A stretch of 64,000 bases of DNA from Pimelobacter simplex (GTDB lineage: Bacteria > Actinomycetota > Actinomycetes > Propionibacteriales > Nocardioidaceae), in the NCBI RefSeq assembly GCF_024662235.1, contig NZ_CP096276.1:3286001-3350000 (forward strand). The letters run 5' to 3'. Below are positions 58,918 to 64,000 of this stretch, piece after piece. Made by a program: the position numbers and the translations under genes. Under the pieces are notes generated by a model, which ran no database searches, had not been told where the DNA came from, and saw nothing but the letters and a program-made list of their open reading frames with translations. Position 1 is the stretch's first letter; every line of letters begins with the position of its first letter.

Positions 58918-59457
58918 TCAACCGAGCGCCGCGACCAGGGCCTCGTACGTCGCCGCGGGGCTGCCGCCCGTGTCGACCCGGAGGACGTCGGGGGCGCGGG
59001 CGGCGCTCCGCTCCAACCGGTCCGCGAGCTCCTCGACCGCCGCCGCGCCGCCCACCCGCTCGATCTCCGCGTGCACCACGGCGTGGAGCGGATCCGCCGC
59101 CGGCCGGGCGTGCAGCCGGTCGGCCGCGATGCCGCGCGGGGCCTGCAGCAGCACGTGCACGTAGGCGTGCCCGGCGTCGACGGCGACGCTGCGGAAGCGG
59201 GCGCGCTCGTCCTCGTCGGCCAGCATCTGCGGCAGCACGACGTCTCGGCCCTCGGCGAGGTGGGCCGCGATCATCGCCTGCGCGACCGGGCGGATCACCG
59301 CACCGGCGCCGGCGAAGTCGTCCTCCCAGCCGCCGACGAAGCAGCGGAGCCGGTCGATGTCGCAGGCGAGCACTCCCGGGTGCTCCGCGGCGTACCGCTG
59401 CGCGAGCGTGCTCTTGCCGACGCCCGGGGCGCCGTTGAGGTGAAGGAGCCGAGCCAC
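58918..59457 (-). CDS. P-loop kinase-like protein
   Basis: 179 residues. Walker A is HLNGAPGVGKSTLAQRYA. CDIDRLRCFVGGWEDDF corresponds to a substrate-binding part and DVVLPQMLADEDE to the Walker B region; the rest resembles AAA/zeta-like or adenylate-kinase-like small-molecule kinases. Substrate unknown. GTG 59457 is 7 bases after TAGGCT with no Shine-Dalgarno. Confidence 0.75.
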   Translation of the reverse strand: MARLLHLNGAPGVGKSTLAQRYAAEHPGVLACDIDRLRCFVGGWEDDFAGAGAVIRPVAQAMIAAHLAEGRDVVLPQMLADEDERARFRSVAVDAGHAYVHVLLQAPRGIAADRLHARPAADPLHAVVHAEIERVGGAAAVEELADRLERSAARAPDVLRVDTGGSPAATYEALVAALG

Positions 59458-59464
59458 CCTGCCG

Positions 59465-59470
59465 AGCCTA
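59465..59470 (-). promoter_or_regulatory. -10 element of the P-loop kinase gene
   Basis: TAGGCT ends 7 nt before GTG 59457; no clear -35. Confidence 0.4.
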
Positions 59471-59510
59471 GGCGGCGGCAGGGTGGCCCGGCAGGGTCAG
59501 GACGGGCGGG

Positions 59511-60818
59511 CTACTGCCAGACCCGCACGTAGTCGATCTCGGTCGTGCCGACGTTCGGGGTGTCCCCCGGCGTCAGCGTGTACTCGTTGAGCGTCTCGGA
59601 GTTGCCGAACGCCTGCATGAGGATCAGGTAGAAGCCCTTGTTGAAGGGGCCTCCCGAGATGGCGAGGTCGGTGCACGGGGTCGGGTTGTCGTTGACCCAC
59701 GTGGTCAGGCGGGTCGAGGACCAGAGGAACTTGTAGGTGTTGAACCCGCCGACGGTGCCGCCGGTGGTGGGGTCGATATTGCAGCCGGGGCTCTTCCACC
59801 CGCCGGTCGTCGTACCGGACAGCTGGTGCATGGCGGGGGCGTTGAGGTTGCCCGCCGCGCTGTAGAACTCGGCGAAGTCCATCTCGCCCGACAGCGGCCA
59901 GAAGCCGTACCGGTCGGTGGTCGGCCACAGGTAGAAGGTCTCCTGCAGGCCCTTGGCCGTGTCGGTCGGGTACGCCGGCGTGGCCGGCGGCGTCACCGCG
60001 CGCCCCTCGGTGCTGCCGTGCAGGGACGGCAGCTTGGCGCGGATCTCGTAGTACCCGAACGTCTGCTGCAGCGTCGGCTGCGTCCCGTCCGAGGAGTTGT
60101 GCCAGACCGTCGCGCCGAACTTGCGCGAGGACTTGCTCGGGTTCGCCGGGCACGCGGTCGCGCTCGCCTTGACGCTGGCGGTCAGGTGCAGGCTGCCGCC
60201 GTCGACCTTGACGTTGCCGGTGCTCTCGTCACCGAAGCACGCCTTCTCGGTCTTGGGCTGGGTCATCAGCCCCTGCTTGGCCACGCGCCAGTACGTCGTG
60301 TCGAGCGTCGTGCCCGAGAACTCGTCGCTGAACGTGCACTGCCAGCTGCCCCCGCCCGGACGCGCGACGCCCGGCGTCGCGCTCGCGCAGCCGTAGACGC
60401 CCGGGACGGCGTACGGCGTGGGGTCGGTGACCACGTTGAGGGTCGTCACGGCCGACGTACCGGCGGTGTGGTTGGCGTTGGCCGCGACCTTGACCCGGTA
60501 CTGGTAGTTGCCGAGCAGGCCCTGCTTGACGGCGAACTGCGCCTGCAGGTCGGAGTCCAGGGTCGCGGAGTCGACGAGCGACCAGAGCAGCCCGAGCGCC
60601 TTGTGCTCGAGCTGCACCGTCTCGCCCACCAGTCCGGGATCGACGGTGACGGTGAAGGTGGACGTGTCGTTCTGGCCGACCGGGTTGGGCGCGGCGACGA
60701 TGCCGAGCGTGGGGGCGGGAGGGGTCGCCTGAGCGATCATCGGTGCGACAACTGCCGCGGCGCCGAGAACCAGGGCAAGCGCTGCGAGGCTGATCAGCCT
60801 TCGGGGGTGCGTCGTCAT
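59511..60818 (-). CDS. Secreted family 16 glycoside hydrolase
   Basis: 435 residues: signal peptide (about 1-31, ends AQA), an Ig-like domain (about 35-125), then the GH16 barrel (about 145-435). The catalytic E-x-D-x-x-E is SGEMDFAEFYSA, with nucleophile and acid/base Glu; ETFYLWPTTDRYGFWPLSGE leads into it, and TEIDYVRVW ends the fold. GH16 enzymes cut beta-1,3 or beta-1,4 glucans or galactans; which cannot be said. ATG 60818 fits the signal peptide; ATG 60854 would lengthen it. Confidence 0.88.
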   Translation of the reverse strand: MTTHPRRLISLAALALVLGAAAVVAPMIAQATPPAPTLGIVAAPNPVGQNDTSTFTVTVDPGLVGETVQLEHKALGLLWSLVDSATLDSDLQAQFAVKQGLLGNYQYRVKVAANANHTAGTSAVTTLNVVTDPTPYAVPGVYGCASATPGVARPGGGSWQCTFSDEFSGTTLDTTYWRVAKQGLMTQPKTEKACFGDESTGNVKVDGGSLHLTASVKASATACPANPSKSSRKFGATVWHNSSDGTQPTLQQTFGYYEIRAKLPSLHGSTEGRAVTPPATPAYPTDTAKGLQETFYLWPTTDRYGFWPLSGEMDFAEFYSAAGNLNAPAMHQLSGTTTGGWKSPGCNIDPTTGGTVGGFNTYKFLWSSTRLTTWVNDNPTPCTDLAISGGPFNKGFYLILMQAFGNSETLNEYTLTPGDTPNVGTTEIDYVRVWQ

Positions 60819-60892
60819 GGGCTGAATGTGCACCCGCGCCGTCCCGGTTGTCATGACACGTCGGCGCTATGGCGGTGAGGGTTCACCAAGTG

Positions 60893-61144
60893 CTACGGGT
60901 GCTTGGTCGGGTCCGCTGGCTCCGCCGCCGGCGCCGACGCGGGGACCTCCCGCTCCCCCGTCCGCACCCACTGCCGCCAGCCCGGCGACAGCAACCGGCC
61001 CGCGTTGAGCACGAATAGCAGCGCCGCGAGGAACCGCAGCCAGTCCAGGTCCGAGGTGAGCGCGCCGATGGCGAGCACGGTCAGCAGGACCAGCCGTGGG
61101 GCGGCCCGGACGGCGACCATCGCCGGCGCGGCAGCATCAGCCAT
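60893..61144 (-). CDS. Small membrane protein of unknown function
   Basis: 83 residues. Two hydrophobic helices (RLVLLTVLAIGALTSDLD, FLAALLFVLNAGRLLSPGW) and a charged C-terminal tail. No Shine-Dalgarno. It lies between two secreted-enzyme genes. Could be spurious. Confidence 0.5.
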   Translation of the reverse strand: MADAAAPAMVAVRAAPRLVLLTVLAIGALTSDLDWLRFLAALLFVLNAGRLLSPGWRQWVRTGEREVPASAPAAEPADPTKHP

Positions 61145-61278
61145 CAGAGGCCGCTCGGCAGGAGCAGAGGCAAGGAGACCAGTCGCACGCCGTCACCCTA
61201 CGGGTCGCACGCCTGACCGAGGATGGCGGACTTCCCGAAAGCACTGCGTCGCGGCGGCCGACCCGACAGACTCGCCTG

Positions 61279-63570
61279 ATGCTCCCCGTGCGGCTCGTCG
61301 CCGCGGTGTCGTCGTCCTTCCTCCTCCTCGGTTCGCTCGCCACCGGCACCCCGGCCGCGTCTGCCGCGTCTGCCGCGTCCCCCGACGCGGGGCCCGGTCT
61401 GCACGGTAGGGCCGCGATCAGCCAGCTCGACGACGAGCTTCCCGCGATCGCCCGCCGGTCCGGGCTGAGCGGGCGCGAGCTGCGCCGGATCCTGTCGACC
61501 GACGACTCCGCGCACGTGACGTCGGGTGGCCGGCTCGTGTACGCCGACACGTTCCCGGAGGCGCCCGCCGGCGCCCGCGTCCAGGCCGCCGACGCACCGC
61601 TGCCTGAGGCGTCGACCTTCACGCTGCACAGCCGGCCGGGCTCGAAGCACACGATCTTCCTGGACTTCGACGGCGCCGAGGTCAGCAACACCTACTGGAA
61701 CATCCAGGCCGGCATCCCGAACGGCCACTACGACGGGTTCTCGATCGACGAGGACCTGTCCACCTTCAGCAGCGCGGAGCACGCCTACATCCAGGAGAAC
61801 TGGCGGATCCTCGCCGAGGTCTTCGCGGCGTTCGACGTCGACGTCACCACCGAGGACCCCGGTCCCGCGGCGTACGACCGCGACGGCGTCGCCGACGACA
61901 CCTACGGCGACCACGTCCTCTACAGCGACGACCCGGACTCACGGCCGATCTGCACGGGCTGCGCCGGGATCGCCGTCTTCGGCGCCTTCGCCGACCCCTC
62001 GGAGGAGGGCACCAACACGCTGGAGCCGGTCTGGGTGCGCAAGCAGCCGAACGCCTTCCTCGCGGCGACGGTCGCCGCCCACGAGATCGGGCACACCCTC
62101 GGCCTGAACCATGACGGAGTCACCACCGCCCCGACCGCGCAGTCCCGGGAGTACTACGGCGGCCAGGGGGCGTGGACTCCCATCATGGGCTCGGGTCTCC
62201 ATGGCATCGTCCAGTTCAGCAACGGCGACTACGCCAACGCGACCAACCGTCAGGACGACTTCGCGACGATGGTCGCCACCGGACTCCCGCTGCTGCCGGA
62301 CGACGCCGGGAACACCGCCGCCTCCGCGACCAGTCTGGGGGCCCGGACCGACTACACCGTCGACGGCGTCATCACCAGCCGCGACGTCGACTACTACAAG
62401 GTGGGCCCGTGCACCGCGGCTCCTTCGGTGGAGGCGCTCGGGAACGGTGACGGCAGCGCGCTCGACCTGCGGGTCGACCTGCGCCGGGCGGACGACAGCC
62501 TGGTCGCCTACTCCGACCCTGCCTCGGCGGAGGTCGTCGTCGGCGGCTTCGCCCACCGGACGGCCACCGGAATGGACGCACCGCGGATCTCGCCGAGCGG
62601 CGGGGCAGGGACCTACTACGTCAAGGTCCGCGGCGTCGGCAACGGCGATCCGCTCACGACCGGCTACTCCGACTACGGGAGCGTCGGCACCTACACGCTG
62701 TCGGTCGACGGCTGCGCCGCCGCGAACGGCACCACGCCGAACGCCCCTGCCTCGATCGACCTGACCACCAGCAAGGGCTCGGGCACGCTGACCTGGTCGG
62801 CCCCGGCGACCGGCCCGGCACCGACGGGCTACCGGATCAGCGGGATCGCCGGTGGACCGGTCGAGGTCCCTGCCGGCACCACCACGAAGGCGATCACCGT
62901 GCCGGGCGGGTACGACATCAACGTGGCCGTCGCCGCGCTGAACACCGCCGGCGCCGGAGCGCCCGCCACGCTCAACCGGCACGTCGCGTCCTGGGTACCG
63001 TCCGCGCCACCTGCCGTCACCGTGGCGACCAGCGGGCTGCGGGCCACCATCACCTGGACGCCCGCCGCGAACCCCGGCAACGCCCACCTGAGCCACTGGC
63101 TGCTGACCGTCGACGGCCTGCTCGCCCCGCAGACCAGCCCCACCCGGAGCTTCACGACGACGTTCTCGGCGTACGGCACGCACACCATCCGGCTGGTGCC
63201 CGAGATGGAGGCCGAGCTCCCCGGGGCCGCGCCGGCTCGCACGATCCAGGTCCTGGTCGCCGTCAAGCCGTCGGCACCGCGGATCGGCACCGCGTCGCCG
63301 GGCACGCCCGGCGGGAAGGCCACCGCGACCGCTCGCTGGACGGCCCCCACGACCAGCGGCGGCGCGGCGATCACGTCGTACAAGGTCATCGCGTCGAAGA
63401 TCGCGAAGGGCAAGGTGGTCGGGACGAGGGTCTCCGCCGCCCTGCCGGCCACCGCTCGCTCGTACACGTTCCGGCTCGCCAAGGGCTCCTACCGGTTCCG
63501 CGTCGTCGCCACCAACGTCAAGGGCGCGTCGCCGGCGTCGGCGTACTCCCGGACCGTCGTCGCGCGGTAG
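61279..63570 (+). CDS. Secreted zinc metallopeptidase-like protein with PPC and FN3 modules
   Basis: 763 residues. Signal peptide about 1-28. The zincin motif HEIGHTLGLNHD is at residue 268 (HExxHxxGxxHD), and the metzincin Met-turn is probably PIMGSGL (about 298). After this, PPC-like module (about 335-490, VDYYKVGPC, GTYYVKVRG), then three fibronectin type III modules (about 500-763: GSGTLTWSAPATGPAPTGYR, WTPAANPGNAHLSHW, WTAPTTSGGAAITSYKV). It resembles actinobacterial secreted peptidases. ATG 61279 is six bases after CAGACT, with no Shine-Dalgarno. The last gene of the block. Confidence 0.88.
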   Translation: MLPVRLVAAVSSSFLLLGSLATGTPAASAASAASPDAGPGLHGRAAISQLDDELPAIARRSGLSGRELRRILSTDDSAHVTSGGRLVYADTFPEAPAGARVQAADAPLPEASTFTLHSRPGSKHTIFLDFDGAEVSNTYWNIQAGIPNGHYDGFSIDEDLSTFSSAEHAYIQENWRILAEVFAAFDVDVTTEDPGPAAYDRDGVADDTYGDHVLYSDDPDSRPICTGCAGIAVFGAFADPSEEGTNTLEPVWVRKQPNAFLAATVAAHEIGHTLGLNHDGVTTAPTAQSREYYGGQGAWTPIMGSGLHGIVQFSNGDYANATNRQDDFATMVATGLPLLPDDAGNTAASATSLGARTDYTVDGVITSRDVDYYKVGPCTAAPSVEALGNGDGSALDLRVDLRRADDSLVAYSDPASAEVVVGGFAHRTATGMDAPRISPSGGAGTYYVKVRGVGNGDPLTTGYSDYGSVGTYTLSVDGCAAANGTTPNAPASIDLTTSKGSGTLTWSAPATGPAPTGYRISGIAGGPVEVPAGTTTKAITVPGGYDINVAVAALNTAGAGAPATLNRHVASWVPSAPPAVTVATSGLRATITWTPAANPGNAHLSHWLLTVDGLLAPQTSPTRSFTTTFSAYGTHTIRLVPEMEAELPGAAPARTIQVLVAVKPSAPRIGTASPGTPGGKATATARWTAPTTSGGAAITSYKVIASKIAKGKVVGTRVSAALPATARSYTFRLAKGSYRFRVVATNVKGASPASAYSRTVVAR

Positions 63571-63605
63571 GCGCGCGACGACGGGCGCAGGCGGGTCCGG
63601 GCGGC

Positions 63606-64000
63606 TCAGACGACGCTGAGCGGGAGCAGCTTCTGCCCCGTCGGGCCCACCTGGATCTCGGTGCCCATCTCGGGGCACACGCCGCAGTCGTAGCAGGGGG
63701 TCCAGCGGCAGTCCTCGACCTCGACGTCGGACTCACCGGAGGCGACCGCGAGGGCGTCCTCCCAGTCGGCCCACAGCCAGTCCTTGTCGAGGCCGGAGTC
63801 GAGGTGGTCCCAGGGCAGGACCTCGTCGTACGAGCGCTCCCGCGTCGTGAACCAGTCGAGGTCGACGCCGGTGCCCTCGAGCGCGGTGGCGGCCGAGGCG
63901 GCCCAGCGCTCGAAGGAGAAGTGCTCGGACCAGCCGTCGAAGCGGCCGCCGTCGCGCCAGACCTGCTCGATGATGCGGCCGACGCGGCGGTCGCCGCGGG
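63606..64000 (-). CDS. TIGR03960 radical SAM protein, C-terminal fragment
   Basis: 131 codons; the N-terminal part is beyond the window. The C-terminus has LPWDHLDSGLDKDWLWADWE and DCRWTPCYDCGVCPEMGTEI, the Cys-rich end of this B12-binding-type radical SAM family, which normally is next to DUF2344. The stop is at 63606-63608. It confirms that the DUF2344 partner is present but 8.1 kb away on the same strand. Confidence 0.88.
   Translation of the reverse strand, partial: RGDRRVGRIIEQVWRDGGRFDGWSEHFSFERWAASAATALEGTGVDLDWFTTRERSYDEVLPWDHLDSGLDKDWLWADWEDALAVASGESDVEVEDCRWTPCYDCGVCPEMGTEIQVGPTGQKLLPLSVV

Overview
The window is very GC-rich and densely packed. GTG starts, TGA/ATG overlaps, an Ala/Arg/Val-rich proteome and the gene content all point to an actinobacterium. 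The conserved order proB-obgE-rpmA-rplU-rne, iscS-mnmA-(MetE-like), ligA, gatCAB and ilvD/ilvB, together with many secreted proteins, suggests Nocardioides or a close relative in the Nocardioidaceae. The genus is inferred; no rRNA or other direct marker is present. I saw no tRNA, rRNA, CRISPR array, insertion sequence or prophage.

Layout. 1-0.33 kb: the start of ilvB (minus) behind an attenuator with a 13-codon leader peptide. 0.3-6.5 kb: accessory genes (two-repeat secreted protein, CHAD protein, secreted SurE-like protein with a divergent LysR regulator, a decayed VOC gene, a GNAT enzyme, a secreted SGNH hydrolase). 6.5-11.5 kb: ilvD with a flavin-binding-fold partner, a compound palindromic element, SRPBCC and Asp-box proteins. 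11.5-19.4 kb: a large LuxR-type (LAL) ATPase regulator divergent from a secreted protein, an EamA exporter, an alpha/beta hydrolase and a PQQ-type sugar dehydrogenase lipoprotein. 19.4-25.7 kb: a five-gene minus-strand operon behind a cobalamin riboswitch. It encodes a secreted alpha/alpha-barrel protein, a membrane-anchored DUF4430-like protein and a complete ECF transporter (T, double-ATPase A, S). This is the most interesting system here: it looks like the two domains of animal intrinsic factor/transcobalamin split into two proteins and coupled to a vitamin B12 importer.

25.7-39 kb: secreted proteins, gatCAB, a kinase-fold protein without a P-loop, a Ser/Thr kinase with a predicted extracellular FG-GAP propeller, and a two-component system. 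39-51 kb: ligA, a TetR/MFS drug-efflux pair with its operator, MetE-like-mnmA-cysteine desulfurase, ppk2, proB, obgE and ribosomal proteins L27 and L21. 51-55.5 kb: RNase E/G with histone-H1-like and acidic low-complexity N-terminal arms, then the DUF2344 protein. 55.5-63.6 kb: an accessory block (winged-helix protein, three DUF4190-type membrane proteins, P-loop kinase, GH16 enzyme, secreted zincin) that separates DUF2344 from its usual radical-SAM partner, whose end lies at 63.6-64.0 kb.

A recurring signal runs through the window: many genes have a TAnnnT-like -10 hexamer 6-8 nt before the start codon and no Shine-Dalgarno sequence, which indicates leaderless mRNAs. I used it to choose several GTG/ATG starts.
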